From Eremophila alpestris peregrina (taxonomy: Eukaryota > Chordata > Aves > Passeriformes > Alaudidae), in NCBI GenBank assembly GCA_009792885.1, contig WMCF01000202.1:280384-344383 (forward strand): a stretch of DNA of 64,000 bases. The letters run 5' to 3'. Positions 1 to 10,800 of the stretch are shown here, in pieces. The position numbers and the translations under genes are program-made. The first letter of the stretch is position 1. Each line of letters opens with the position of its first letter. The notes under the pieces are model-generated. The model was given only the letters and a program-made list of their open reading frames with translations, was not told where the DNA came from and did not search any database.

Positions 1-359
1 AAAAAAAAGGAAAAAAATAATCTGGATTTGTGTTTGTATCTGTGCCACTCTTCTGAGTGATGGTCAGTTTGTGTGCTGCCTTTTCACTGCTGGCAAACCC
101 AGAGACTCGTTTGGAAGAGGCTCCTTTGGAAAAGCCTCTTTGGAGAAGGCATTTTTGAAGAGGCCCCTTTTTTGGAGAAAAGGCATTTTTGGAAAGAGCA
201 TTTTTGGAGAAAAGGCATTTTTGGAAAGGGCATTTTTGGAGAAAAGGCATTTTTGGAAAGGGCATTTTTGGAAAGGGCATTTTTGGAAAGGGCATTTTTG
301 GACATTTCCCCTCTGGAAAAGCCTTTCCCTGAGCTGATAACCCACCTGCCTTTGTTTCC
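1..359. other. Noncoding sequence upstream of the first recognised SCNN1D exon
   Basis: No homologous coding sequence is visible. Most of the stretch is a minisatellite (140-307). From about 330 the plus strand reads like the end of an intron: a branch-point-like ctgataac, then a T/C-rich tract and an AG at 366-367. The segment may therefore be an SCNN1D intron or its 5' flank. Confidence 0.5.
140..307. repeat. Minisatellite, about 16-bp unit
   Basis: Tandem units of the type GGCATTTTTGGAAAGG or GGCATTTTTGGAGAAAA occur about ten times. The open reading frames across it on both strands are repeat artefacts. Confidence 0.9.
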
Positions 360-703
360 ATGGCCAGGAGAACAGGGAGAGGATGTCCGCGGGGCCGATG
401 TCCGCGGGGCCGGGCCGGGCAGCAGGGGCTGATCGAGCTGCACGGCTCCTTCAGGGAGCTGTTCGAGTTCTTCTGCCAGCACAGCTCCATCCACGGCACC
501 GTGCGGCTCCTGCGCTCGGGCAGCGGCCGCGCCCGCGCTCTCTGCTGGGCCGGGCTGCTGCTGGCCAGCCTGGCCATGCTCTGCTGGCAGCTCGGCCTCG
601 TGTGCCAGCAGTTCTGGGCGTACCCCGTGGTGCTCACCATGGCCATGACCTCCGAGCCCAAAATGTTCCCTGCCGTCACCGTCTGCAACCTGGACCCCTA
701 CAG
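360..703 (+). CDS. SCNN1D: SCNN1D coding exon 1: N-terminus, HG gating motif and TM1
   Basis: The exon encodes the cytosolic N-terminus (GLIELHGSFRELFEFFC, then IHG), the first membrane helix (ALCWAGLLLASLAMLCWQLG) and the start of the ectodomain up to CNLDPY plus two bases of an Arg codon. The donor is CAG|GTGAGG. Near the start, 382-396 and 397-411 are an exact 15-bp tandem duplication that repeats the peptide CPRGR. The ATG has a poor -3 base (t) and overlaps an acceptor-like site with AG at 366-367, so transcription may enter this exon by splicing at 368. Confidence 0.85.
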
Positions 704-3700
704 GTGAGGCTGGGGGGGCACGGAGGGGTGGGGATGGGTGGGAATGGATCCTAAAGAGGTGGGAAGGGTCAGGGATGGATCCTAAAGGGGTGGGGATGGA
801 TCCCAGAGGGGTGGGGATGGATCCTAAAGGGGTGGGGATGGGTGGGGATGGATCCTAAAGGGGTGGGAAGGGTCAGGGATGGATCCCAAAGGAGTAGGAA
901 TGGGCAATGATGGATCCTGAAGGTTTGGGAGGGGTCAGGGATGGATCCCAGAGGGTTGGGAAGGGTCAGGGACACAACAACCTTTGCACAGACCTTGTGA
1001 GATTGGAAACGTGGCCTTTTCCCAAGCCCAAGCTGTTGCTGGCAGGTTTGAGCTGGTCAGTGAGCCCCTGGCACAGCTGGACAGGATGGCAGAGGAATCC
1101 ATCACCTTCCTCTATGGCATCAACGCCTCTGCCAGGCTGTTCCACCTGAGGGACAGGAAAATCCACGTCCAGGCCTTGGCCAACCTCAGCAGCTCAGGCT
1201 TCAAACTCAGCCAGAACTTCTCCCTCCTGAGGATTTCTGACCTGAGGTCGGGGAAGAAACACTCCAGCGTGGGATTCCGGCTGGTGAGTGGGGTCCTGGG
1301 GGGTTCTGTGGGATTGGGGCAGGAAAAGGACCTGGATGGGGATGGGGGAAAAATCATCACTTTTTGGGGGGTAAAAACCAATTCCCATTCCCGTCTCCAC
1401 CTTTTCTCTTCATTCCTGAGCTTTTCCCTCTGTTCCTGAGCTTTTCCCTGTGTCCCTGAGCTGTTCCCTGTGTCCCAGTGCAACGCCACAGGAGGGAACT
1501 GCTTTTACCAGACCTACTCCTCGGGGATGGACGCTCTCCTGGAGTGGTACCGGTTCCACTACATGAACATCATGGCCCAGCTGCCCCTGATCGTGGAGGT
1601 GTCCCAGCACGAGGAGCAGCTGGAGGACGTGGTGTTCTCCTGCCAGTACGATGGGGAGCCCTGCAGGCCCAGGTGGGTGCAGCTTCCCAGGCCATTCACA
1701 GCCCATTCCCACCTTCCCAATCACTTCCAGGTCCTACCTGGGCTGTTGTCAGCCTGAGAATTAAATCCCCATTGAATCTCTCTGGATTTCCCAGAGATTC
1801 TGTTCACTTTCACTGGGGTTTGCCACACTTTGAACAGCTCCTTCCCACCTTCCCAGGCACAGCCAGATCCCATTGAAGGTGTTGTCAACCTGAAAATTAA
1901 ATCCCCATAAATCTCTCTTGATTTCCCAGTGATTGTGTTCACTTCCAGCACCCAGTTTTTGGGAGCTGGCACACTTTGAACAGCTCATTCCCATTTTCCC
2001 AAACACATCTGGCTTTGAATTAAAGTTAAATGAAATCTCCACACTCCTAATGAAATCCCCATCCAATCTCTCTTGATTTCCCAGTGACTATGATCACTTC
2101 CACCACCCAGTTTTTGGGAGCTGCTACACTTTTAACAGCAAGGGGACAGATCCCTTCTGGACAGCCACGAAACCAGGGATTCCTTATGGTGAGAGATCTG
2201 CCAAAATGGGGCCAAGAGAGAAAATTGGGAGAATTTATTAAAAGTCTCCTCAGTGCAGGACTGAGGGACAAACTGAAGGCTCTCTTTGGGCTGGGGGCAG
2301 GAATTGTGGGCTTGGGGACATCTGGCCTTACAAAAGCAGAATGTTCTTTTTGGGTTTGAGCAGAACATTCTTCCAGTCTATTGCAGAAAGTTAGGCTTTC
2401 TTGGGTTTTGTTGATAGGGTTGTTATTATTGTTTATTATTTGTTATTTATTAATTATTATGGGATTATTTGTTATTATGGGATTATTTGTTATGGGGTTA
2501 TTGAGGGTTTGGAGTGTCTGCCATTGCCACCAGGGCTCTGGGGATTGGCTCCTGAGGGACCCCAGGGTGCAGAGAGGGGGGATGTGAGCAGTGCTGGGCC
2601 CTGCAGGTCCCCCCTGTCCCCGAGCTGTCCCCAAGGCCCCTCTGTGCCCCCAGGGCTGTCCCTGATCCTGAGGGCTGAGCAGAAGGATCACATCCCCCTG
2701 CTCTCCACCGTGGCTGGGGTGAAGGTGATGATCCACAGCCACAACCAGACCCCGTTCCTGGAGCACGAGGGTTTCGACGTGCGCCCGGGCATCGCCACGG
2801 CCGTGGGCATCCGCCAGGTGGGCACGGCCTGGGGTCACCTGGGCTCCTCACCTGGGCTCTGGGGCTCACCTGGGCTGCTCACCTGGGATCAGGGTGTTCT
2901 CCTTCCCTCCTTACTGGGATCAGGTCCAAATAAAACCATCCCAATGTGGCCTTTTGGCATCCGCCAGGTGGGCACGGCCTGGGGCTCACTGGGCTCTACC
3001 TGCTTACCTGGGCTCCTCACCTGGGCTCCTCACCTGGGCTCTGGGTGCTCTCCTCGCTCTCCTCACCGGGCCCTGGGCCAACGTGGTTTTTGGAACGCTG
3101 CAGGTTTGGCACCAGCCCAGGGCTGGGAATGTCCCCTCTGGGGGCTCTGGGACACGCAGCAGGCTCAGGGTCCTCTCCTTCCTCTGGAGCCTCCGGGCTC
3201 TAATTAACCCTGCTAATCACTGTGGGTTCTAATGAACCCTGCTAATCATTGCGGGCTCTGATTAATGACCCTGCTAATCACTGTGGGCTCTGATTAATGA
3301 CCCCTGCTAATCACTGCGGTCTCCTCTCTGTGCCCCCAGGACGAGGTGAATCGCCTGGGTGGCAACTACGGCAAATGCACCGAGGATGGAACTGATGTGG
3401 CTGTGAAACTGCTCTACAACACCTCCTACACCCTGCAGGTACTGAGCCTGGCCTAGCCAAACCCAGCCTAGCCAGGCTGAAACTGCTCTACAACACCTCC
3501 TACACCCGGCAGGTACTGAGCCTGGCCTAGCCAAACCCGGCCTAGCCAAACCTGATTTGGAAATTTTTTTTTGTTTATCCAAGCTTTCCTGCAAATTTGG
3601 AATTTTTTCATTTATCCCGATTTTTTTTTTTTGGCCTTAAGAGCTTCAGCCTAAAAATTCGGACTATTTTTGCTTTATCCCGATTTGTTTTGCCCTTTTC

Positions 3701-6401
3701 TCTGAAGAGCTGGGATTTGTTCAGGCTCACCCACTCGTGTCTCCCCTGCCCCAGGCGTGCCTGCACTCGTGTTTCCAGCACAGGATGCTGCAGGAGTGTG
3801 GCTGTGGGTATTACTATTACCCTCTGCCGGCCGGGGCCCCGCGCTGCGACTACAACAAACACCCGGCCTGGGGTAAGGCAACTCGGGAATTCCTGGGAAA
3901 GGGGGGAATTCCTGAGGCCCTGGAAAAGGGGGAATTTGGGGCTGGGAGCCTCGTGGTCCAGCTTTGGAGAACTCCGGGATTTTGGGAATGTCCCTGTCCA
4001 TGGACAGGGTGGGAATTCATCTTTAACCTCACAATTCTGGGATTTTACAATTTAATTCTGATTTTTTTCCCCTCAATCTCCACCTCAATCTGCTGCTCCT
4101 TAAGATGGGCCTATCCCTGTGGGTCAGATCCCAGCCCAGGGCTCTGTTGCCCCTCTGGGACAATTCCAGAGGGAATTCCTGACTCTGTTCCCTTCCCCAG
4201 GGCACTGCTTTTACCGGCTCTACCGCAGGCTCAGGAACCACCACCTGAACTGCTTCCAGCAGTGCCCCAAACCCTGCAGGTGAGTCCCAAACAAACACCT
4301 GGGAACGCTGGGAATTCCATGGGAAATCCATGGATTGGTGGGGATTGGGTGGTGCTGGTTTGGTGCTTGCTGAGGAAGGGAAAAGATGAGAGTGTTAAAT
4401 TAAATTAAATTAAGATTTAATTTGAAGTTTATCCTTCATTCTTTCAGTTTCACCTTTTTTTACTGCAGGACAGTTTTGAAATGAAAAGGGAATTTTAAAG
4501 CATAAAATAAAATAATATTAAATTTAATTTAATTTAAAGTAGAGAGGAGAAATTCTTTCAATCACCCTGAAAGGTTTCTTTAGGCCCAGCCCAAGGTGTT
4601 TGTGTCAGTTTTCTCCCTGGGAACTCCCTGGGTTGGGAATTCTCCATGGGAAGATCCCTGTACTCAGAATTCCTGGATTTTCTCTCCCCAGGGAGTCCCT
4701 GTACAAGATCTCAGCTGGAACAGCCAAGTGGCCCTCAGCAAAATCCCAGGTATTGCCCCAAATCCCCAGATTCCATCCCAAATCCCAGCCCAGGGAGGGG
4801 TCCTGGGCTGGCAAACCGGGATACAGTCCCAGGATGTTCCAAAAGGGGTTGGAAAGGAGCTTGTTTTTCTTTAAAATCTCTTTTTTTTTCCTCTGAATCT
4901 TCCTCTTTTTCTCTTAAATCTCTTTTTTCTTCCCACTCCTGCCAATAGCAAACATTCCAATAACAAACCCCCCATAACAAACACCCAATAACAGCTGTTC
5001 CAATAATGAATATTCCAATAAAACCCCCCATAAGAAGCATTCCCTCAGTAGCTCTGTCCCATGACAGGACTGGGTGCTCCAGGCCCTGCGGCACCAGCGT
5101 GGGTACAACTCCAGCAGCAGCAGCAGCAGCAGGTACAGCCTGGGCAGGGAGGCCAAGGGACCCCCAGTTACCTCCCAGTAACTCCCCTGAAAACCTCCAG
5201 GAAACTCCCAATTAACTCCCAATAAACCCTCAATGAACTCCGAATAAATCCCCAATATATCCCAAATAAATCCCCAATAAACCCTCAATAAACTCCCAAT
5301 AAATCCCCAATAAACCCTCAATAAACTCCCAATAAATCCCCAATAAATCCTCAATAAACTCCCAATAAATCCCCCAGTGGTAATTGGGAATGTCCCCGGG
5401 AATGTCCCCAGTGCCAGCTGTGTGTGTGTCCCTGCAGGAGGGACATTGCCAAGGTCACCATCTTCTACCAGCAGCTGAACTCTCAGGCTGTGCACGAGGC
5501 CCCGCTGCTCTCGGTACGTCCCAGTGCTCCCAGTGACATCCTCCTCAGGGTGTGAGCTGGGATTTGTTCCCACAAATTCATTGTTTATCTTTTTATGATG
5601 TATAAATATCTGTATTTAGTTCTATGATCATATCAGTTATTCCTAGAAAATAATTCTTTAGGTTTAATTTTATATTATATACAAATACACATATTAATTT
5701 ATATGATAATATTATTAATTCATGGGAATTAATTCTTTAGCTCTATTTTTTATATTATATATAAATATATATTTATTTACATGATAAGATTCATTCCTAG
5801 AAATTAGTTAGTTACCTTTCTTTTTATAAGAAATAGAAATCTATATATTTATTTTAATAATAGCATTATTCATTTATAGAAATTATTGAGCTTTAATTTT
5901 ATATTATATAAAAAGGCAACCCCCCCCCCCCCCAAACCCCCAACTCTGTCCCTGCCTCCACTGTGGGTGCTGGGCTGGCTGGAATTCGGGGATTTTTCCA
6001 GCTGCCTTTGGGAGATCCCTTGGGAATGTCCCCTTTCCCCACCCCCACGTATTCCCGGGTGAATTCCCGAGCTCTGACTCCAAACCTCTGTTGTGTTGCA
6101 GGAGACGCTGCTGCTGTCCAGCATGGGCAGCCAGTGGAGCCTCTGGTTCGGCTCCTCCGTGCTCTCACTCGTGGAGATGCTGGAGCTGCTCGTGGACACC
6201 CTGGCCCTGGCCCTGCTCCTGCTCTTCCAGAGGCTCCGGAGGGGCCCGGGGGGCTCTGTCCCCTTCCCGGGGGGCTCTGCCCCCATCCCGGGCCTGGAGA
6301 CCCCCGGGCAGGGCCAGGAGCAGCCCCGGGGCTGCCCCGAGGAGCTGGATGGGATTGGGAACAGCCTGGGGCAGGAGGGAACAGCTGAGGATGTCCTGTG
6401 A
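360..6401 (+). CDS. SCNN1D: Epithelial sodium channel subunit delta (SCNN1D), 12 coding exons
   Basis: This is a pore subunit of the amiloride-sensitive epithelial Na+ channel (ENaC/degenerin family) in the plasma membrane. Exons: 360-703, 992-1283, 1479-1672, 2085-2188, 2654-2817, 3340-3438, 3755-3872, 4201-4279, 4692-4749, 5068-5132, 5438-5513, 6102-6401. All introns are GT-AG, phases agree throughout, and the join gives 630 residues (human about 638 from memory). Visible marks are the cytosolic gating HG pair in SSIHGTVRL (residues 44-45), TM1 at about 61-82, a cysteine-rich extracellular loop with motifs GNCFY, GSCYTFNS, CGCGYY and HPAWGHCFYRLY, several N-glycosylation sequons, and pre-TM2/TM2 GSQWSLWFGSSVLSLVE with the G-S-S selectivity filter at about 548-550. 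The tail is Gly/Pro-rich and lacks a PPxY motif, as expected for delta and unlike alpha, beta or gamma. Synteny with ACAP3 and PUSL1 supports delta. The start codon is uncertain because the ATG at 360 lies inside a good 3' splice site. Confidence 0.93.
717..975. repeat. Minisatellite filling SCNN1D intron 1
   Basis: Irregular 20-30 bp units built around GGATGGATCC, AAAGGGGTGGG and GGGTCAGGGAT occur about ten times. They occupy nearly the whole intron between exons 1 and 2. Confidence 0.85.
1738..2150 (+). repeat. Three tandem copies of the SCNN1D intron 3 / exon 4 junction
   Basis: Segments at about 1744-1850, 1880-1990 and 2013-2150 share the same order: AAATCCCC, then AATCTCTCTTGATTTCCCAG, then the exon-like start. 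Only the third is the real exon 4 (2085-2188). The middle copy still shows D-C-V-H-F-Q-H-P-V-F-G-S-W, a decayed form of the exon 4 peptide in which the conserved Cys of GSCYTF is Trp. Confidence 0.85.
2189..2653 (+). other. SCNN1D intron 4
   Basis: This is a GT-AG intron between exons 4 and 5. It contains an AT-rich simple stretch of TTATTAT and GGGATTATTTGTTAT type at about 2420-2500 and no coding sequence that I recognise. Confidence 0.8.
2957..2991 (+). repeat. Copy of the SCNN1D exon 5 donor junction
   Basis: The last bases of exon 5 and the first part of intron 5 (GGCATCCGCCAG|GTGGGCA, real copy around 2806-2842) recur here almost exactly, 150 bp further into the intron. The surrounding intron is a loose repeat of ACCTGGGCTC (2835-3050). 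Confidence 0.85.
3196..3325 (+). repeat. 32-34 bp tandem repeat with branch-point-like core upstream of SCNN1D exon 6
   Basis: Four units each contain TGCTAATCAYTG. The last copy lies about 30 nt before the exon 6 acceptor (AG at 3338-3339), which is a normal branch-point distance. Confidence 0.85.
3410..3553 (+). repeat. 64-bp tandem duplication over the SCNN1D exon 6 donor
   Basis: The end of exon 6 (LLYNTSYTLQ), its donor and the first intron bases are repeated 64 bp downstream (3476-3551). The downstream copy differs at one codon: CGG (Arg) where the real exon has CTG (Leu). Confidence 0.9.
5068..5132 (+). CDS. SCNN1D: SCNN1D coding exon 10 with (AGC)6 tract at its donor
   Basis: The exon encodes DWVLQALRHQRGYN followed by a run of seven serines. 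Six AGC codons run directly into the donor AG|GTACAG, so the trinucleotide repeat forms the exon's 3' edge. Slippage here would change both the serine count and the distance to the donor. Confidence 0.85.
5215..5375. repeat. Minisatellite in SCNN1D intron 10
   Basis: Repeats of AATAAACTCCC, AATAAATCCCC and AATAAACCCTC (11-bp register, about 34-bp higher-order unit) fill the middle of the intron. They contain many AATAAA hexamers on the plus strand inside the gene. Confidence 0.9.
5580..5933. repeat. AT-rich tandem repeat ending in a C-tract, SCNN1D intron 11
   Basis: Roughly four diverged units of 80-90 bp carry TTAATTTTATATTATATA and ATGATAATATTATTCAT-like cores. A run of about 14 C follows at about 5920-5933. 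Confidence 0.8.
6102..6401 (+). CDS. SCNN1D: SCNN1D last coding exon: pre-TM2, TM2 and C-terminal tail
   Basis: The exon starts ETLLLSSMGSQWSLWFGSS and continues through the second membrane helix to LFQRLRR. A Gly/Pro-rich tail ending EDVL then reaches TGA at 6399-6401. No PPxY (Nedd4-binding) motif is present. Confidence 0.9.
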   Translation, partial: ETLLLSSMGSQWSLWFGSSVLSLVEMLELLVDTLALALLLLFQRLRRGPGGSVPFPGGSAPIPGLETPGQGQEQPRGCPEELDGIGNSLGQEGTAEDVL

Positions 6402-6404
6402 GCC

Positions 6405-6880
6405 TGGAGAGGGTGGGAATGGAGCCTGGAGAGGCTGGGAATGGAGCCTGGAGAGGCTGGGAATGGAGCCTGGTGCTGTGGGGAGGGTCAAAGGGATGTC
6501 CTGCATCCACAGGATGCTGAGTGTGGAAATGCTTGGGATTCCCTTAACGCTGCTGGAAAAGTCACAGGGATGCCCTGGATCCTCTCCTGGGAGCTCCTTG
6601 AGCATGGAAATGCTTGGAATTCTCCTGATCCTGGTGGGAAAGTCACAGAGAGATCCTGGATCCTCTCCTGGGAGCTCTGGCAGTGCTTGGAATTTACCTG
6701 ATCCTGCTGGAAATGTGGCAGGGACGTCCTGGATCCACAGCTGAGCATGGAAGTGCCTGGAATTGTCCTGATCCTGCTGGAAAAGTCACAGCAGATCCTC
6801 TCCTGGGAGCTCCCCGAGCCTGGAAATGCTTGGAATTCCCTGAATTCAGTGGGAAAGGTGCCAGGGATGTCCTGGGTGCC
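6405..6880 (+). repeat. Minisatellite in the SCNN1D 3' UTR
   Basis: Just after the stop there are three short units of GAGGCTGGGAATGGAGCCTG. About five units of 75-80 bp follow, each with GGAAATGCTTGGAATT, CTGATCCTGCTGGAAA and TGGATCCTCTCCTGGGAGCT blocks. Confidence 0.85.
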
Positions 6881-7084
6881 CAGCTGAGCCCCCTCAGCCC
6901 CTGCAGGTCCCCACTGCACGTCCCTGCTCCCAGCTGGAATTCCCAAACACCCCTGGATCCCAGCTGGAATTCCCAAAAAGCTTGCCCTCACCTTTCCCTG
7001 ATGCACTGGAGGCCTCGGGCTGCTGCTGAGATGTTTTGGGATTTCCCCAGGGAATTCCCAGCGAGTCTGACTCTTCCAGAGGGA

Positions 7085-7090
7085 AATAAA
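7085..7090 (+). promoter_or_regulatory. SCNN1D: Candidate SCNN1D poly(A) signal
   Basis: This AATAAA lies 684 bp after the stop. A second AATAAA at 7320-7325 is an alternative. I cannot choose between them from sequence alone. Confidence 0.5.
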
Positions 7091-7867
7091 GAGGGAAAAC
7101 AGGGCTGGGAATCTCCTTAGGTCCCAGGAAAAGCCTCTGATTCCTGTGGAATGCTGGGGTTTTGTGGCAGCCCGTGAAAAAGCAGAGAATGTGAATATTT
7201 GACATTAATTTATGTGAAAAAGCAGCTTTATTTTTGATGGGGAGCATTTTACTCTGTTGGAGCGTTGCAGGGAACAAAAATCCCATGAGCTCTGGGGTTT
7301 TTGAATTCATTTTTTAAATAATAAAATGCTCTGAAAAGACTTTGGCTGGGATTTGTCCTGCCTTCAGCTGATATTTGGATTTCTTTTTGCCCAGTTTTTA
7401 TTAAACTCTGGGTCAGAAAAAGGGTTTTTCCAGGGTCAGGACAAATCCCACTTTTCAGAGCTGCCTGGAGCTCTGTGAGCCCCAGGGGAGGGCACCGAGT
7501 TCAGGACAGAACCTCCTGAGCTGGGCTGGTTTGTGCTGCAGTTCTGGGGATAATTAAACACCCTCAGCTCATTAATGATGGCCCTGACTTCACATTTCTG
7601 GGGGAATTTATTTTGGTTTTTAATACCTGATTTTTTTACCTGGTGATGAAGCCACAGGGGGAACCAGAAGGGAATTCCATCATCATCATCATCACCAGAG
7701 AGTCACAGAAACCCCAGACACAAAAAAAGCAGATTTGCTGTGGCATTCAGGGCCCCACAGCTGAAACCAGGGTGAAAAATGCAGATTTGAGTCCGTGCAG
7801 GCAGCGAGGGGAGGAACCCTGCAACAAACCAGGCTGAGAGGGAGCAGGGGAGGAACTGATCCAGAAT
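7091..7867. other. Tail-to-tail intergenic stretch between SCNN1D and ACAP3
   Basis: I see no coding sequence. The first 240 bp could be extra SCNN1D 3' UTR if the signal at 7320 is used. A short (ATC)n tract lies at about 7677-7695. Confidence 0.55.
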
Positions 7868-10800
7868 TTTATTGACAGAGCTTCAGGAGACCAGAGGAGG
7901 GAGAGAGGGAGGAGGAGGAGGAGGGAGGCAGAGCACAGCAAGAGCTTTGGAATTGTACAAAGATATCACAGAGAGAAAATGTGGTTTTTCAGGGGTGAGG
8001 GCAGCAGGGGCTGTGTGGGGACAGGGTCCAAAATCCTGGTCCAAAGTGGCACCAACAGCAGCAGGGAGGGACAGAGGGGAGGGGGTTCTTTATTTACAGC
8101 CAGGGCAGGGCCCTGCCTGGCCAGAAACGGGCTCTGGGCTGGCCAAGGAACTCTGAGATCCCCAAAAACCCTCTGAGATGGCCAAGGAACCTCTGAGATG
8201 GCCAGAAAGGATCTCTGGGATAGCCAAAAAACCTCTGAGATCTCCAAAAAACCTCTGAGATGGCCAGAAATCCTCTGAGATTCCCAAAAATCTCTGAGTT
8301 CCACACCTTCCCTGAGGAGCTCCTGGGGTTTTCCTGGCCTTTCTGAGATGTTCCTGATCTTCCCAGCATCCCAAAATCCTCCCTGAAAGCTGCAGCCTCA
8401 ATAATTTGATGATCCCAGAGGTGTTTTCCCAATTAATAACTCCCCTTGTCACACCTGAGGTGGGTGTTTTTTGTTGTGAAGGCATAAAAATCTTCCAATC
8501 CCACTTGGGGTTTTTTTTTCCCTTTAAAATACTCAAAGAATTTCCCATCTCAGAGGCAGCAACACAGAAATGACCTGAAATAACCCCGGGATCCAGAGGA
8601 GAGGGAAGGCTGGAAATCCAAACTGAGCTCAGATTCCCAGCTGGAATCAGGGACAGAGCCCAGGGATCCAAACCCAGACTGGATCCAAGTCCAGGCACTT
8701 GGGTCAAATAAAAGGGAGAGAAAAATTCCCCCCCCCAGATCCCAAAAAATTCCAGGGATGGAGGGTCCTGGTGGCTCAGGGGACTTTGGGCACTTTGCTT
8801 TACAGACAAAGGTAAATTCCTGTTCAGTGGGGTTAAATCCAGAGCAAACACTCACACATCCTTGGGGAAACCAAAGGGAGAATGAAAAAACCCAGAAAAA
8901 ACAGTTGGGGGCATCAAAAATTCCAGCCAGGATCACACAACACAAATCCAGCTGCGTTTGAGGCAGGGAAAAACAACAAAATGTTCATTTTTTTCATCTT
9001 CCTCCAAGCCTGGAAATGCATTTCCTGTACTGAAATTGAATTTTCTGTGCACCTTCCCCTCCAAAATTGGAGCACACACCCCCCACAAGAAATAAAATCA
9101 GAGAAATGCAGAAAATGGGGAGCAGTGCATCCTGAACGTGCTTTTCCTGGAGAAATGTTTGTTTTAGGGACTGCAGGATTTTGGGTTACAAATTTGAGGC
9201 ATTTAACACCTTCAGGAGCTGAGTGGTGAAAACAGAAAGGGGAAAGGGGGAAAGAAAGGAAAATCAGGAGGTGGGGAGAAGAAAAAAAAAAGGCAGGTTT
9301 GGAGAAATGTTCCCTAAAAATGCTACCAAAATTAAAAAAAAAATATCCTGACATTAAATACAGACCAACTGTATTGAATAAAATTGCACTAGTCCTCTGG
9401 GCACATCAATAATAAGAATAAATTAAATACTTAACAATTCCACGGATTAAAAAAGACAGCACAAAACCCATAACAAAAGAACATTAAAAATCCCCCCCAA
9501 CCCCCCAATACTGTCAGGTAGGAAAAGTGCACGAAGTTGCTTTTATACATCAACTCTAAATATTTAAAGTACCAGTAACATGTTAAATAGCTCCATTGTC
9601 TGCCACACGCCGCTTTCTGCATCAATATTTACATTTCTGTTCCTCCTTTCCAACCTCAGGTACTCCAGCAGTGAGTCTTGAGCTTCCAGGCTGCAAATGA
9701 GCCCAATTCTTCTCATTTCTGGCTGGAATTCCCAGGGGAAAAGTGAAATAAAACGACCCAAAAACCTGAGGCCACACTTCTCCTCAGCTCCTCAGGTTCT
9801 GAGCTCCTCCTAAAAAAGCTGGGAAAGCCAGTGGGGGTTTGAAACCAGTCTGAAGTGGCTGCACAGGTTAAAAACCCAAATGAGTGCTGAAAGCCACGAG
9901 CAGGGCTGGGCAGGGCAGGGAGGGGGGAGATTTTCACTCTCCAGAGCTGCTGGAGGAGCCTGGAAAGATTCTGGAGGGGGGAATCAGCACCAGGAAACGC
10001 CTGAAGTTGGGTGGGGTTGAAGGGGGAATTCCCTGCAGGGATCTCCCAGCTCCCAGCCCGGGGTCACAGCGGGATCTGGGCTCCTGGAGGGCTCCAGAGG
10101 GAGCTGGGGGTGCCCTGCTGGAGGCAGACTCGGATTTAGGGCTGGATTTGGGATCAGGAGCAGCACCACGACTTCCAACCCCATCCCAGCTGTGCCAGGA
10201 ATGCAGGGATTGGATTTAGGGGTGGATTTAGGAGCAGGATCGGCACCACAGCTTCCAACCCCATCCCAGCTGGGCCAGGGCTGCAGGACACTGCTCAGAC
10301 CTGGCTTTGGGACTTTTAAACATCTGTGGGGTGGGAATCGTTCCAGGAACCCCTGGATGGGAGCAGGGTATGGCTTTGGGCACCCAGGGCAGTGAGTGAG
10401 GGGATGTGGCTGGTTTAGTCCTGAGATCAGCAGAAGGGGAGGAGCCGGAGCTCCCGCTCCCGATCCCAATCCCGATCCATCCCTGCCCCAAAAGCAGCCT
10501 GGGAGGGCTCCTCTGAGTCCTGCCAGGGGACAGGATCCCTGCCAGAATTCCAAGCTGTTGAGGGACAGCTTTGTCTGCTCCTGGTGTTGGTGGCTCTCTG
10601 CTGGTCCCAGAAGGTTTTTCCTTTTCTTCTCTTTTTAAATTTTTTTTTCCTTTTTTTTTGTTTTGTTTTTGCACTCTAAGCTCATCTCCCACACTCCCCA
10701 CACGCTCCGTGACCACACCCTGGGAGGCTCCTACTCCAAAACAAACCCAAACAAATCCAACCATCCAGTAGTCAAGCATGAGAACTCAAAGCTCACAGGG

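Noticed and set aside
5870..6605. Long minus-strand frames opposite the last SCNN1D exon
   Set aside because: They are shadows of the GC-rich sense exon and the 3' UTR repeat, with no domain.
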